A stretch of 64,000 bases of DNA from an uncultured Pelagibacteraceae bacterium (GCA_902613855.1 CACMIX010000002.1:1-64000), one strand, 5' to 3'; counted from the first letter of the stretch, positions 1 through 9,967 are shown. Notes: a model not told the origin generated them from the sequence alone. A program made the numbers and translations.

Positions 1-877
1 TAAAAATATTCTCTATTCGGAAAATGAAATATTTAATACTCCTTATTCTTTAAAGATCATTAACCACAAAGACGAAAAAAAATTATACACAAAATTAAAT
101 TTAGAATTGATAGGGCTCAAAATAGAAAATATACATAACTATGATGATGAGATTAAATCAGGCTCAACTACTCTCAACCTTAAAAGAAATAAAAGCTTTG
201 TAAATTACAAGGGTAATAAAAATTTTTTTGAATTTAGTTATTATAACGATTTAGATAAAAAAAAATTTTTATATAATGGAAAATTAAACTTTAACCCTTT
301 TTATTCTACCCTTGAAGGCACTACAGAAGAAATTAAAACTTCTTATTTGTTTGGTACAAATGCAATAATTCCTGAATTATTAAGAACTAGTATTTTTAAT
401 AGTAGAAACATAGATTTTAAATTAAACATAAATGCAAATAAAATTCAGAATAATCGTAATTTTGTTAATCTTTTTTTAAAAACTAAAATTCAAGAAGGCC
501 TTATTGATATAGATGATACCCAAATAGAGTGGAAAAATAATTCAACTATAAAATTAACTGATACACTAATTTTTGTTAAGGATGGCAAACTTTTTTTAGA
601 TGGAAAATCACAGGTAAATATTAAAAATGTTAAAAATATCTATAAATTTTTACTTACACCTAAAAATTATAGAAAAAAAATAAAGACAATTGATTTTCGC
701 TTTTCTTATGCATTTAATGAAAAAGTAATAATTCTGAACGATATTATTATAGACGGGAAATATAATCAAAAAGTTAACGAAAAATTAAATAATATTTATT
801 TTCGTGGTTCTGATATGCAAAATAAAATATTTTTTAAAAATATGACGAATGATTTGCTTAAAGCTTATGCTGGATAG
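1..877 (+). CDS. AsmA-like protein, C-terminal part (5' truncated by window edge)
   Basis: The reading frame is open from base 2 to the stop at 875-877, so the gene begins outside the window; the TTG at 107 is only the first start-like codon inside it. The visible part alternates short beta-prone stretches rich in Asn, Lys, Ile and Phe with phrases such as '[13 protein letters not shown]' and '[10 protein letters not shown]'. That style is typical of the C-terminal repeats of AsmA/DUF3971-like envelope proteins involved in lipid transport or outer-membrane assembly. No catalytic motif is visible. Its 3' end overlaps the convergent fumC by 13 bases. The family call is inference from composition; an unrelated periplasmic protein is possible. 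Confidence 0.5.
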   Translation, partial: KNILYSENEIFNTPYSLKIINHKDEKKLYTKLNLELIGLKIENIHNYDDEIKSGSTTLNLKRNKSFVNYKGNKNFFEFSYYNDLDKKKFLYNGKLNFNPFYSTLEGTTEEIKTSYLFGTNAIIPELLRTSIFNSRNIDFKLNINANKIQNNRNFVNLFLKTKIQEGLIDIDDTQIEWKNNSTIKLTDTLIFVKDGKLFLDGKSQVNIKNVKNIYKFLLTPKNYRKKIKTIDFRFSYAFNEKVIILNDIIIDGKYNQKVNEKLNNIYFRGSDMQNKIFFKNMTNDLLKAYAG

Positions 878-2253
878 ATCATTTTTTTAGGATCAACTAT
901 TTTTTTATAATCTTTTTCTGTGATTAGCCCAGTCTTTAATGTTTCATGTTTTAAAGTAGTATTTTTTTTCAACGCAGTCTTTGCAATTTTAGCAGCATTA
1001 TCGTAGCCTATGTGGGGTGCCAATGCTGTTACTAGCATTAAAGAATTGTCTAAGTGTTCCTGAATTTTCTTTTTATTGGCTTTTATCCCTTTAACACAAT
1101 AAAGAGCAAAATTTTTAGTACTGTCTGCTATTAGATCTACAGATTGTAAAATATTATGAGCAATCAAAGGTTTAAAAACATTCAATTCAAAATGTCCATG
1201 AGATCCAGCCATTGTTATACCATTATGGTTTCCAATAACTTTTACGCAAACCATTGTAACAGCTTCACATTGAGTAGGGTTAACTTTACCTGGCATAATT
1301 GATGAACCAGGCTCATTTTCTGGTAAAATTAATTCTCCATATCCAGCTCTTGGACCTGAACCTAAAAATCTTATATCATTAGATATCTTCATTAATGCGA
1401 CTGCGCAAGTATTTAAGGTTCCAGAGAAATTAACTATCGCATCATGTGCTGCAAGTTCCGCAAATTTATTTGGAGCAGGTTTAAATTTTATTTTTGTAAA
1501 TTTTGCAATTTCTTTAACTATTTTTTTGTCAAAGTTTTTCCTTGAATTAATTCCTGTGCCAACAGCAGTTCCTCCCTGAGCAAGAAATAAAATTTCTTTT
1601 AAAGCATATTCAATTCTTTCGATACTTTTTTTAACTTGCACATGGTATCCAGAAAATTCTTGACCCAACGAGAGTGGAGTAGCATCTTGCAGATGTGTCC
1701 GTCCAATTTTTACTATATTTTTAAATTCTTTAGATTTTCTATTTAATTCTTTTTCTAAAATCCTTAAGCTTGGTAACAATTTACTTAATGCTTCTTTTGC
1801 AACTGATATATGCATTGCAGTTGGAAAAACATCATTTGTAGATTGTGATTTATTCACATGATCATTTGGATGAACAGGTTTTTTTGAACCTTTTTTTCCA
1901 CCCATTATTTCTATTGCTCGATTGGCAATAACTTCATTTACATTCATGTTTGTTTGTGTTCCGGAGCCTGTTTGCCAAACTTTTAATGGAAAATTATCAT
2001 CTAACTTACCTTTTATTACTTCATCTGAAGCTCTAATAATTGCTTTAGATATTCTGCTATCTATTAATTTGTCATTTGCGTGAACTATTGCTGCAGATCT
2101 CTTAATAATTGCGATAGATTTAATTATGGAAATATTTACTAAAATTTTGCCAATGTTAAAAAACTTCTTAGATCTTTGAGTAGACGCTCCCCATAATTTA
2201 TCATTTGGAACATTTACACTTCCAATGCTATCGAATTCTTTTCTTAATTTCAT
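865..2253 (-). CDS. fumC: class II fumarate hydratase
   Basis: Interconverts fumarate and L-malate in the TCA cycle in the cytoplasm. The family signature [11 protein letters not shown] is intact, as is the '[19 protein letters not shown]' block near residue 100 and the '[11 protein letters not shown]' block in the middle that forms the active site. At 462 residues it has the normal length of the iron-free, homotetrameric class II enzyme, which suits an iron-poor ocean habitat. It starts with ATG and diverges from the MazG-like gene across a 67-base gap that must hold both promoters. Its stop overlaps the end of the upstream AsmA-like gene tail to tail. Confidence 0.96.
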   Translation of the reverse strand: MKLRKEFDSIGSVNVPNDKLWGASTQRSKKFFNIGKILVNISIIKSIAIIKRSAAIVHANDKLIDSRISKAIIRASDEVIKGKLDDNFPLKVWQTGSGTQTNMNVNEVIANRAIEIMGGKKGSKKPVHPNDHVNKSQSTNDVFPTAMHISVAKEALSKLLPSLRILEKELNRKSKEFKNIVKIGRTHLQDATPLSLGQEFSGYHVQVKKSIERIEYALKEILFLAQGGTAVGTGINSRKNFDKKIVKEIAKFTKIKFKPAPNKFAELAAHDAIVNFSGTLNTCAVALMKISNDIRFLGSGPRAGYGELILPENEPGSSIMPGKVNPTQCEAVTMVCVKVIGNHNGITMAGSHGHFELNVFKPLIAHNILQSVDLIADSTKNFALYCVKGIKANKKKIQEHLDNSLMLVTALAPHIGYDNAAKIAKTALKKNTTLKHETLKTGLITEKDYKKIVDPKKMIYPA

Positions 2254-2320
2254 TGATTAATTTCTTAGTTACAAATAATTATAAATATACAATAAATTAT
2301 TAAAAACATACAGGAGCAAT

Positions 2321-2692
2321 ATGTCGAATTTTAGCAAAGTAGGAACTTTCATGAAAACTTTTGGGCAAGAAGTTAAAACAGAACCATCATTTAGCACAGA
2401 TAAAATCAACAAATTAAGGATTGATCTTATTAAGGAGGAATTAGAAGAGTTGACTGACGCTATGTATAAAAAGGATTTATTAGAAATAGCTGATGCCTTA
2501 ACTGATATTTTGTATGTTACTTATGGGGCAGGGCACGCATTTGGAATTGACTTAGATAAGTGTTTCGATGAGGTTCAAAATTCAAATATGAGTAAGTTAG
2601 ATGAGAATGGCAAACCTATATACAATGATGCAGGCAAAGTAATGAAAGGACCAAATTACTTCAAACCTGATCTTTCTAAATTCGTATCTTAA
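2321..2692 (+). CDS. MazG-like all-alpha NTP pyrophosphohydrolase
   Basis: A 123-residue helical protein with the metal-binding pattern of the all-alpha NTP pyrophosphatase superfamily (MazG / HisE-like): a Glu cluster at residues 39-43 (KEELEEL) followed by E55-x-x-D58 and D62. Such enzymes hydrolyse nucleoside triphosphates, or phosphoribosyl-ATP, to the monophosphate plus pyrophosphate. The C-terminal part, with 'MSKLDENGKPIYNDAGKVMKGP', is typical of the stand-alone family members, which often act in house-cleaning of non-canonical nucleotides. There are no his genes nearby, so a HisE role is unlikely. The start has a GGAG ribosome binding site 7 bases upstream. It ends in a 4-base overlap with nadC. 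Confidence 0.8.
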   Translation: MSNFSKVGTFMKTFGQEVKTEPSFSTDKINKLRIDLIKEELEELTDAMYKKDLLEIADALTDILYVTYGAGHAFGIDLDKCFDEVQNSNMSKLDENGKPIYNDAGKVMKGPNYFKPDLSKFVS

Positions 2693-3522
2693 ATTTCCAA
2701 TTTAAGATCAACCGCTTGTGCACTATGAGTAATAGACCCTACAGAAATTCTATTAACACCTGTTGCTGCAACTAACTTTACTTTTTTTAAACTTATATTT
2801 CCTGATGCCTCAGTTTCATAAAGTTTGTTACAGATTTTGACACCTTTTTTTAAACTTTTAATACTCATATTGTCAAATAATACAGTATCAAACTTAAGCC
2901 CCATTATTGATTTAAGTTGATTAAGGTTGTCCACCTCGACTGTAATTTTTCTTCCCCGTTTATTGTTTATAGCTTTTGATACTAAAGTTTTAAGATCTGA
3001 ATTGGCTATATGATTGTCTTTGATTAAATATTCATCACTTAAATTAAATCGATGATTTGTCCCTCCTCCTAATTTAACTGCATATTTTTGAATTACTCTT
3101 AAATTTGGGATTGTTTTTCGTGTACAACAAATTTTAGTTCTTTTTCCAGCCAGCTTTACAAATTCATTAGTCCTAGTAGCTATACCAGAAATATGAGACA
3201 AAAAATTTAATGCAACCCTTTCAGCAATTAATATATTTTTCGCATTTCCTTTAATTAAAGCAATTAAAGAACCTTTTTTTACCTTTGAGCCATCTTTCTT
3301 TTTAATTATGAATTTAATTTTACTGTCAATTAGTGCGAAAGCTTGCTTAGTAAATAATAATCCTCCTATAATAGCATTTTGATTTGATAAAAGTTTAATC
3401 GTAATAATTTTATCATCTTTAATTAAGCCTGAAGTAATATCTCCAGAAGGGTATAGGTCTTCATTAAGTGCTAGCTTGACAGTATTACGAATAAATTCTT
3501 TGCTGAGTTTTATTTTTGACAC
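2689..3522 (-). CDS. nadC: nicotinate-nucleotide pyrophosphorylase (carboxylating)
   Basis: Converts quinolinate and PRPP to nicotinate mononucleotide, CO2 and pyrophosphate, the third step of de novo NAD synthesis. Visible family blocks are 'LNFLSHISGIAT', 'CTRKTIPNLR' and 'KLGGGTNHRFNLSDEYLIKDNH', which hold the substrate-binding Arg, Lys and His residues, and the barrel strands 'VEVDN' and 'LFDNMS'. Length 277 residues is normal. The start codon is GTG. It lies 4 bases downstream of nadA and forms an operon with it. It converges with the MazG-like gene with overlapping stops. No nadB is in the window, so the iminoaspartate source lies elsewhere. Confidence 0.95.
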   Translation of the reverse strand: MSKIKLSKEFIRNTVKLALNEDLYPSGDITSGLIKDDKIITIKLLSNQNAIIGGLLFTKQAFALIDSKIKFIIKKKDGSKVKKGSLIALIKGNAKNILIAERVALNFLSHISGIATRTNEFVKLAGKRTKICCTRKTIPNLRVIQKYAVKLGGGTNHRFNLSDEYLIKDNHIANSDLKTLVSKAINNKRGRKITVEVDNLNQLKSIMGLKFDTVLFDNMSIKSLKKGVKICNKLYETEASGNISLKKVKLVAATGVNRISVGSITHSAQAVDLKLEI

Positions 3523-3526
3523 CTAT

Positions 3527-4531
3527 TTATCTACCGATAGCTGCCATTTTCTCAACTGAAATTCTTGCCTTATCGATAGTTTCTTTATCCATAATTATTT
3601 CACCTGTTTCATTTTCTAAACAGTCTAAAATTTTTGGAAGGGTAATTTTTTTCATGTGAGGACACATATTGCATGGCTTGATAAATTCAACATTTGGATT
3701 TTCAACCTCTATGTTGTCACTCATTGAACACTCTGTGACCATCATTACTTTTTTGGGCTGGTTATCTTTAACATAGTTGATCATACCCGATGTAGAGCCT
3801 GCAAAGTCACTTGCTTTAATCACATCTGGAGGACATTCGGGGTGTGCAATTATTTTTATCCCAGGATTATTTTTTCGAATATCATGTATCTCTTGCTCGT
3901 TAAATTGATCATGAACAATGCAAATGCCTTTCCATGAAATAATTTCTATGTCTGTTTGTGAAGCAACATACTTTGCAAGGTAGTCGTCAGGTAAAAATAT
4001 TACTTTTTTAACTCCAAGTGATTTTACAATTTTAAGGGCATTGGCAGATGTACAACATACATCAGTTTCTGCTTTAACCTCTGCAGAAGTGTTTACATAT
4101 GAAACAACAGGAACGCCTGGATATTTTTCTTTCAATAATCTCACATCTTTACCAGTTATTGATGAAGACAACGAACAACCTGCATCCATATCAGGTAAAA
4201 TTACTTTTTTTTCAGGGCTCATTAATTTTGCAGTTTCTGCCATGAAATGAACTCCTGCCATCAAAATTATATCTGCTGAAGTCTTAGAAGCTTCAATTGC
4301 TAGTGCCAAAGAGTCAGCAGAAAAATCAGCAACACCATGATATATTTCAGGGGTTTGATAATTATGAGCAAGAATAACTGCGTTCTTTTCTTTTTTTAAT
4401 TTATTAATTTTGTGAATGTAAGGTGCATGAACTGACCACTCAATTTCAGGCATGACCTTAGAAATTTTTTGGTAAATTGGATCTGTTGCTTGCTTTACTT
4501 CTTGTGTAAATTCCATGCAGATTTTTACCAA
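3527..4531 (-). CDS. nadA: quinolinate synthase (4Fe-4S)
   Basis: Condenses iminoaspartate with dihydroxyacetone phosphate to quinolinate. The three cysteines expected to hold the [4Fe-4S] cluster are visible as C119 (DAGCSL), C204 (KGICIVH) and C290 (CNMCPHMK). Substrate-binding blocks 'LAHNYQTPEI' and 'HPECPPDV' are intact. The annotated start gives 334 residues; an ATG at residue 6 (base 4516) would remove only 'MVKIC' and cannot be excluded. It is the first gene of a nadA-nadC operon and diverges from tRNA-Leu 40 bases away. Confidence 0.95.
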   Translation of the reverse strand: MVKICMEFTQEVKQATDPIYQKISKVMPEIEWSVHAPYIHKINKLKKEKNAVILAHNYQTPEIYHGVADFSADSLALAIEASKTSADIILMAGVHFMAETAKLMSPEKKVILPDMDAGCSLSSSITGKDVRLLKEKYPGVPVVSYVNTSAEVKAETDVCCTSANALKIVKSLGVKKVIFLPDDYLAKYVASQTDIEIISWKGICIVHDQFNEQEIHDIRKNNPGIKIIAHPECPPDVIKASDFAGSTSGMINYVKDNQPKKVMMVTECSMSDNIEVENPNVEFIKPCNMCPHMKKITLPKILDCLENETGEIIMDKETIDKARISVEKMAAIGR

Positions 4532-4571
4532 TTTGAAAGATAGTTGTCATTCATTTATTATGAGACATATT

Positions 4572-4657
4572 GCGGTCGTGCTGAAATTGGTAGACAGGCA
4601 CGGTTGAGGGCCGTGTGGACCTTGTCCATGAGAGTTCGAGTCTCTCCGACCGCACCA
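4572..4657 (+). tRNA. tRNA-Leu (anticodon GAG)
   Basis: A complete cloverleaf can be drawn. The acceptor stem GCGGTCG pairs with CGACCGC. The anticodon stem CACGG/CCGTG closes a seven-base loop TTGAGGG with anticodon GAG. A long variable arm (GGACCTTGTCC) marks a class II tRNA, and the T arm carries GTTCGAGTC. The discriminator A is at 4654 and CCA is encoded at 4655-4657. It reads CUC/CUU leucine codons. It sits alone between divergent nadA and the convergent ygfZ gene, whose stop is 10 bases downstream. Confidence 0.97.
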
Positions 4658-4666
4658 ATTAATTAG

Positions 4667-5557
4667 TTATTTGCTCATCCAATCAGGCTTTTTAATTCTG
4701 ATCAATGCTTCTTTGGTTTTGAATTCAATATTTTCATCAAAATTTTTATCTAGAAATTTTATGAGCGCAAATGGATATTCATTATTAATCAATACTTTTC
4801 CAATTTCTTTTTCGTTATTGAAAATACCTTCACCTTCATGCAATTTTCCATTTATAATATTTATTGGTAACAATCTCTTTGTGAGTTTCTTTTTAAGTTT
4901 GATTCTTGCTGTATTTTCTTGTCCAACATAACAACCTTTTTTAAAATCAATTCCATTAAGTTCATCATAATTACATTCAATTCCAAAAGCTTTATTTTGT
5001 AATTGGTTTAGGTTTTTTGGAACTATTCCAAGTTTATGACTTAATGAATAGTAATCATTTACATCAGCATCATATAACTCTAATTTTTTTAAAGATAAAT
5101 AGAGTTTCTCTAAATTTATAATTAATCTTGCACCTAATTTTTTGTTACGGGGATCTAAAAATATAGGATCTTCTCTAAATTTTAATGTAAACCCAGCAAC
5201 ATCTTGTACATTGTCAAAAGCTAAAAACTTTTCATAACTAAAAGCAGCAACTACAAATTCATTACTAAGATTTAATATTTCAACTTTTGATCTTAATTTG
5301 TAAAGACTAAGCTGTTTATATAATCCATCTATTTGAGATTTTTCACAATCAATTAAGTAACCTGACTTATGTTTAATTATAATGAATTCATACAAAAATT
5401 TTCCTTGAGCAGATAACAAAGACGCAAAGCAACTGCAGGTTTTACTAACCTTACCAATATCATTACTAATAAGATTCTGAAGAAAACTTATAGCATCTTC
5501 TCCGTTTATATAGAGTATTGCTCGATCATCTAAAATGTAAACGTTCTTGATATTCAT
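4667..5557 (-). CDS. ygfZ: YgfZ/CAF17-type folate-binding Fe-S cluster repair protein
   Basis: A GcvT-like protein that helps build or repair some Fe-S enzymes using tetrahydrofolate. The diagnostic motif K-G-C-Y-x-G-Q-E is present as KGCYVGQE near residue 209, with its conserved cysteine. The N-terminal 'LYINGEDAISFLQNLISNDI' matches the aminomethyltransferase-like fold. Length is 296 residues, close to the usual 300-330. The start is ATG at 5555-5557, only 43 bases from the divergent amidohydrolase start. A possible minus-strand promoter must therefore overlap the opposite one. Confidence 0.9.
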   Translation of the reverse strand: MNIKNVYILDDRAILYINGEDAISFLQNLISNDIGKVSKTCSCFASLLSAQGKFLYEFIIIKHKSGYLIDCEKSQIDGLYKQLSLYKLRSKVEILNLSNEFVVAAFSYEKFLAFDNVQDVAGFTLKFREDPIFLDPRNKKLGARLIINLEKLYLSLKKLELYDADVNDYYSLSHKLGIVPKNLNQLQNKAFGIECNYDELNGIDFKKGCYVGQENTARIKLKKKLTKRLLPINIINGKLHEGEGIFNNEKEIGKVLINNEYPFALIKFLDKNFDENIEFKTKEALIRIKKPDWMSK

Positions 5558-5600
5558 ATTTGATTAATCATGATATGTAATATAATAACATTTTCTTATA

Positions 5601-6911
5601 ATGTTAGATCTTATAATTAAAAACGGTAAATGCTACATTGATGAAGAATTAAAGGATGTAGATGTAGCTATAAAAGACAAAAAAATTCATAAGATTGGCC
5701 AAATTTCAGAAGAAGCTAAGGAAATAATTGATGCAAGCGATCATACAGTATTACCAGGATGTATAGATACTCAAACTCATTTTAGAGAACCTGGATCAAC
5801 AGACACTGAAGATCTTCATTCAGGAAGTAGAGCAGCAATTGCAGGAGGTATCACGAGTGTTTTTGAAATGCCTAATACCAACCCACCAACTTCTAATAAG
5901 AAAGAGTTTCAAAGAAAGTTAGATCTCGCTAAAAACAGAATGTATTGTAATTATGCATTTTATTTTGGAGCGACAGCCGATAATGCGGACGATTTAGCAA
6001 GTTTAAAAGATCTAGAAGGTTGCTGTGGAATTAAACTTTTTGCAGGATCTTCAACAGGCAATTTACTTGTGGCTGAAGAAGATGAAATAGACAAAGTTTT
6101 TCAAAACAGTTCAAAAGTTGTTGCAGTTCACTCAGAGGATGAAGCAATATTAAAAGTTAATAAAAAACTAATTAAGAAAGGAGACGTTCATACGCATCCT
6201 GTTTGGAGAAGTGCAGAATGCGCAATTTCATCTACTCGTAGAATTGTAAGGATTGCTGAAAAATATAATAAAAAAGCGCATGTTCTTCATATAACAACAA
6301 AAGAGGAAATTGATTTTTTATCTCAGCATAAAGGAAACATTACTTTTGAGATTACTCCTCAGCATCTAACATTGTACGCTCCCGATTGTTACGATAAACT
6401 TGGTACATATGCACAAATGAATCCTCCACTAAGAGAAAAATCTCACTACGATAGATTATGGTATGCAGTAAGAAATAACTTTAATGATACAATTGGTTCG
6501 GATCATGCTCCTCATTTAAAGATAAATAAAGATAAAGAATATCCGAATACTCCCTCAGGTATGCCGGGTGTTCAAACTTTAATGCCAGTGATGTTAAACC
6601 ATGTGAATGACGGAAAATTATCCTTAACTCAGTTAATAAATCTTGTTTGTGAAAATCCTATTAAAATTTTTGGTATCCAAAACAAAGGATTTATTAAAGA
6701 GGGATACGATGCTGATTTTACAATAGTGGACATGAACAAAACTATTGAGATTAAAAATGAAAATATTGAGAGTAAATGTGCATGGTCTCCTTTCAATGGT
6801 TATAAATTTAAAGGAACACCTACCCATACGATTATTGCTGGTAAAATTAAAATGCAAAAGGGAAAAATTTTAGGTGATCCAGAAGGTAAACCTCTTTCTT
6901 TTAATAAATAA
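5601..6911 (+). CDS. pyrC: dihydroorotase-type cyclic amidohydrolase (probable PyrC)
   Basis: A 436-residue amidohydrolase-superfamily protein, most like class I dihydroorotase (carbamoyl-aspartate to dihydroorotate, pyrimidine synthesis). Visible residues are 'REPG' at 62-65, 'EMPNTNPP' near 89-96, H177, H230 and D301 in GSDHAPH. Two points are unusual. The first metal-binding motif reads D56-T-Q-T-H60, with Gln58 where HxH enzymes have His. K145 (IKLF) stands where hydantoinases carry the carboxylated lysine. Hydantoinase-like or altered-metal chemistry is therefore possible. A TATAAT at 5581-5586 with a weak -35 (TTGATT, 5560-5565) would give a leader of about 8 bases, so translation may be nearly leaderless. 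Confidence 0.8.
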   Translation: MLDLIIKNGKCYIDEELKDVDVAIKDKKIHKIGQISEEAKEIIDASDHTVLPGCIDTQTHFREPGSTDTEDLHSGSRAAIAGGITSVFEMPNTNPPTSNKKEFQRKLDLAKNRMYCNYAFYFGATADNADDLASLKDLEGCCGIKLFAGSSTGNLLVAEEDEIDKVFQNSSKVVAVHSEDEAILKVNKKLIKKGDVHTHPVWRSAECAISSTRRIVRIAEKYNKKAHVLHITTKEEIDFLSQHKGNITFEITPQHLTLYAPDCYDKLGTYAQMNPPLREKSHYDRLWYAVRNNFNDTIGSDHAPHLKINKDKEYPNTPSGMPGVQTLMPVMLNHVNDGKLSLTQLINLVCENPIKIFGIQNKGFIKEGYDADFTIVDMNKTIEIKNENIESKCAWSPFNGYKFKGTPTHTIIAGKIKMQKGKILGDPEGKPLSFNK

Positions 6912-6928
6912 TTTATAAAGATAATTAT

Positions 6929-7723
6929 ATGCTTGATAGTTCTTACGATTATCTAAAACCTTTTGATGAGATTGATTTAATAAGACTTGGAAAAAAAGGG
7001 GATGGAGGATACGTAATCTCAAAAAAAAGTTTAGAAGCAGATAACTGTTTATTAACCTTTGGGATGTCCAACGATTGGTCCTTCGAGGAAGATTTTGTGA
7101 AACACAATTCACAAAATTTCGTGCACATTTATGATCACACTGTAAATTTAAATTTTTTTTTATATAGATTGTATAAATCAGTAAAGAGACTGCTTTACTT
7201 TAAATCTAATTTCTTAAATATTTATGAAAAATTTAATGAATTAACTAAATACCTAAAACTAAATAATTCAAAAATAAATCACTTTAAATACAAGATTAGT
7301 AACAAAAAAGAATTAAGTAATAAAAGTCTTGAAGAAACGATAAAAGACACAGGACACAATGGAAAACTTATGCTTAAAATTGATATCGAGGGAGACGAAT
7401 TTGAAATATTAAACGATATTACTTTATACTCTAACCAAATTCACACTCTGATTGTTGAATTTCATGAGCTGAATAAAAACTATAATAAATTTGAGACATT
7501 AATAAAAGAAATCAATAAGAAATTTTATATTATACATATACACGGCAACAACGTTACAGGTGTCAATGAAATGGGCTTACCTAATACCTTGGAAATAAGT
7601 TTCTTAAATTATAACCTTTTTTTTAAAAAAAATATAAAAACTAAAAGTAAATTTCCTATCAAAAATTTAGATTTTCCAAATCATAAGTATATTGAAGATA
7701 TAGAAATAAATTTTACAGAATAA
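6929..7723 (+). CDS. FkbM-type SAM-dependent methyltransferase
   Basis: The C-terminal half carries the FkbM-family (Methyltransf_21) hallmark LKIDIEGDEFEIL near residues 150-162, followed by 'LIVEFHEL', the strand pair typical of this family. The N-terminal part has 'RLGKKGDGGYVI', often seen in FkbM proteins linked to surface polysaccharides. These enzymes generally O-methylate sugars or related compounds, but the substrate cannot be read from the sequence. The middle (residues 70-110) is Lys/Asn/Phe-rich and poorly conserved in appearance. It follows the amidohydrolase by 17 bases. No other glycan gene is adjacent. Confidence 0.75.
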   Translation: MLDSSYDYLKPFDEIDLIRLGKKGDGGYVISKKSLEADNCLLTFGMSNDWSFEEDFVKHNSQNFVHIYDHTVNLNFFLYRLYKSVKRLLYFKSNFLNIYEKFNELTKYLKLNNSKINHFKYKISNKKELSNKSLEETIKDTGHNGKLMLKIDIEGDEFEILNDITLYSNQIHTLIVEFHELNKNYNKFETLIKEINKKFYIIHIHGNNVTGVNEMGLPNTLEISFLNYNLFFKKNIKTKSKFPIKNLDFPNHKYIEDIEINFTE

Positions 7724-7743
7724 ATTTAAATATCTTCGATTAT

Positions 7744-8076
7744 TTAATTTAGTTTTACAGTAAAACTATTTACAAGAATAACACCAATTACAATTAAAAA
7801 TAACCCAACTATGGCTTGCCATGCTAAGGTTTGTTTAAAGAATATATAACCTAGTATTGCAATTGTAAAAATTCCAAGACCACTCCATGTAGCATAAACA
7901 ATTGCAATTGGCAGCTTGTTAACAACAAATGTTAAAAGATAGAATGCACAAAGATAAAATATTGAAAGTGCAACAGTTGGCACAAGCTTAGTAAAATTTT
8001 GAGACACAGGTAATAGCATAGTTCCAGCAACTTCACAAAATATTGCCCCAACTAAAAAAATATAAGTCTTAACCAT
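7744..8076 (-). CDS. small multidrug resistance (SMR) family transporter
   Basis: A 110-residue protein with four predicted membrane helices, the size and shape of EmrE/SugE. The essential proton- and drug-coupling glutamate is present in helix 1 as E15 (FCEVAGT). The conserved 'AIVYATWSGLG' of helix 3 follows. Aromatic substitutions do not separate EmrE-type drug exporters from Gdx-type guanidinium exporters with confidence. Its start overlaps the end of prpE by 8 bases, so the two are co-transcribed, although a functional link to propionate is not evident. Confidence 0.9.
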   Translation of the reverse strand: MVKTYIFLVGAIFCEVAGTMLLPVSQNFTKLVPTVALSIFYLCAFYLLTFVVNKLPIAIVYATWSGLGIFTIAILGYIFFKQTLAWQAIVGLFLIVIGVILVNSFTVKLN

Positions 8077-9967
8077 TAAGAATTTTATGTTTGATTAAAT
8101 CTTCTTTTATTTCAGTTAATATGGCTGGATCATCTATTGTAGGAGGAACTTTATATTCAACTTTGTCAGCTATTTTTCTTATAGTTCCTCTTAAAATTTT
8201 TCCTGATCTTGTTTTTGGAAGTCTCTTAATAACTATTGCTACTTTAAATGCAGCTACAGGACCAATTTTTGCTCTAACCATTTGTATACATTCTTTAGAA
8301 ATTGTTTCATTATCTTTATCAACTCCAGATTTTAGAACGACCAAGCCAATTGGTAATTGACCCTTTAATTTATCTGCAATCCCTAACACCGCACATTCAG
8401 CAACTGACTGATGTTCAGATAAAACTTCTTCTATTGCTCCAGTAGATAACCTATGACCAGCTACGTTAATAATATCATCTGTTCTAGACATAATCCAAAT
8501 GTAACCATCATCATCGATGTGACCAGCGTCATAGGTTTGATAATAGCCCTCATAATTTGACATGTAATTTTCTTTATATCTTTTGTCAGCATTCCATAAC
8601 GTAGGGAATGTTCCAGGAGGCAAAGGTAATTTTACTACAATATCCCCCATCTCATTTGGTTTTGCTAAAGATTGATCTGGTTTGATAATTTTTACATCAT
8701 ATCCAGGCACTGCTTTACATGCTGAACCGTATTTAGTTTCCATCATTTCAATCCCTGTGCAATTCGAGCTTATTGCCCAACTTGTTTCAGTTTGCCACCA
8801 ATGATCTATTACTGGAACTTTAAGTAAATTTTCAGCCCATTTAATAGTATCTGGATCTGCTCTTTCCCCGGCAAGAAACAAGCTTTTAAAACTACTAAGA
8901 TCATACTTAGAAAAAAATTTACCTTCAGGATCTTCTTTTTTTATTGCTCTAAATGCAGTTGGTGCAGTAAATAAGGATTTAACTTTATAGTCTGAAATAA
9001 TTTTCCAAAATGCTCCAGCATCAGGAGTTCCAACTGGTTTACCTTCAAATAAAACTGTTGTGCATCCTTTGAATAAAGGAGCATAAACAATATATGAGTG
9101 TCCAACAATCCATCCAATATCACTAGCTGACCACCAAATATCATTCGTATCAATATTATATATATTTTTCATGGTCCATTTTAGAGCAACAATATGACCT
9201 CCAACATCTCTCACTATTCCTTTAGGAGTTCCAGTCGTACCAGAGGTATATAAAATATATGCAAACTCATTTGAATTCATCTCAACACAATCAGCAGATT
9301 CAGCATGTGATACTACCTCATCCCAACTAACTTCGGTCGGTGCATTTAATTTTACCTCATTACCTGGTCTTTGAAATAAAATCATCTTTTCAATTTTATG
9401 ATTTGCAATTTTTATGGCTTCATCTACCAGTGGCTTATATTCAACTGTTCTACCTGGCTCAAAACCACATGAAGCTGTCACTAATAATTTTGCTTTACTA
9501 TCATCAATTCTGCTTGCAAGTTCATTTGATGCAAATCCTCCAAAGACAACAGAGTGAATTGCACCAATTCTTGCACACCCAAGCATTGCAATCACGGACT
9601 CTGGGATCATCGGCATGTAAATAATTACCCGGTCACCTTTGTTAACCCCTTGAGCTTTTAATGCTCCAGCAAATTTTGCAACTTTAGATTTAAGTTCTTC
9701 GTAGGTGAGCTTAGTTTTGTTACCCGTGATTGGGCTATCATAAATAAGAGCAATGTTTTTTCCTCTACCTTGATCAATATGAAAGTCTAAGGCGTTATAA
9801 CAAGTGTTGGTTACTCCATCTTCATACCATTTATAGAAGGGAGGGTTAGATTGATTTAAAATTTTTGTCGGTTTTTTAAACCAAAAGATGTCTTCAGCTG
9901 CTTCTTGCCAAAATTTTTCAGGATTTTTTATTGAATGATCGTAAATTTTATTGAATTTAGCCGACAT
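8069..9967 (-). CDS. prpE: propionate--CoA ligase (AMP-forming)
   Basis: Activates propionate to propionyl-CoA through an acyl-AMP. It belongs to the ANL superfamily, with 'YTSGTTGTPKGIVRD' (phosphate loop) near residue 245, 'WWQTETSWAI' near 400 and the C-terminal 'PKTRSGKILRGT' with the catalytic, acetylatable lysine. 'NTCYNALDFHIDQGRG' and 'LIYDSPITG' near the N-terminus are PrpE-like rather than Acs-like. Length 632 residues is normal. It is the first gene of a two-gene minus-strand unit with the SMR transporter. No methylcitrate-cycle genes lie beside it, so propionyl-CoA probably enters other routes. Confidence 0.9.
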   Translation of the reverse strand: MSAKFNKIYDHSIKNPEKFWQEAAEDIFWFKKPTKILNQSNPPFYKWYEDGVTNTCYNALDFHIDQGRGKNIALIYDSPITGNKTKLTYEELKSKVAKFAGALKAQGVNKGDRVIIYMPMIPESVIAMLGCARIGAIHSVVFGGFASNELASRIDDSKAKLLVTASCGFEPGRTVEYKPLVDEAIKIANHKIEKMILFQRPGNEVKLNAPTEVSWDEVVSHAESADCVEMNSNEFAYILYTSGTTGTPKGIVRDVGGHIVALKWTMKNIYNIDTNDIWWSASDIGWIVGHSYIVYAPLFKGCTTVLFEGKPVGTPDAGAFWKIISDYKVKSLFTAPTAFRAIKKEDPEGKFFSKYDLSSFKSLFLAGERADPDTIKWAENLLKVPVIDHWWQTETSWAISSNCTGIEMMETKYGSACKAVPGYDVKIIKPDQSLAKPNEMGDIVVKLPLPPGTFPTLWNADKRYKENYMSNYEGYYQTYDAGHIDDDGYIWIMSRTDDIINVAGHRLSTGAIEEVLSEHQSVAECAVLGIADKLKGQLPIGLVVLKSGVDKDNETISKECIQMVRAKIGPVAAFKVAIVIKRLPKTRSGKILRGTIRKIADKVEYKVPPTIDDPAILTEIKEDLIKHKILNG

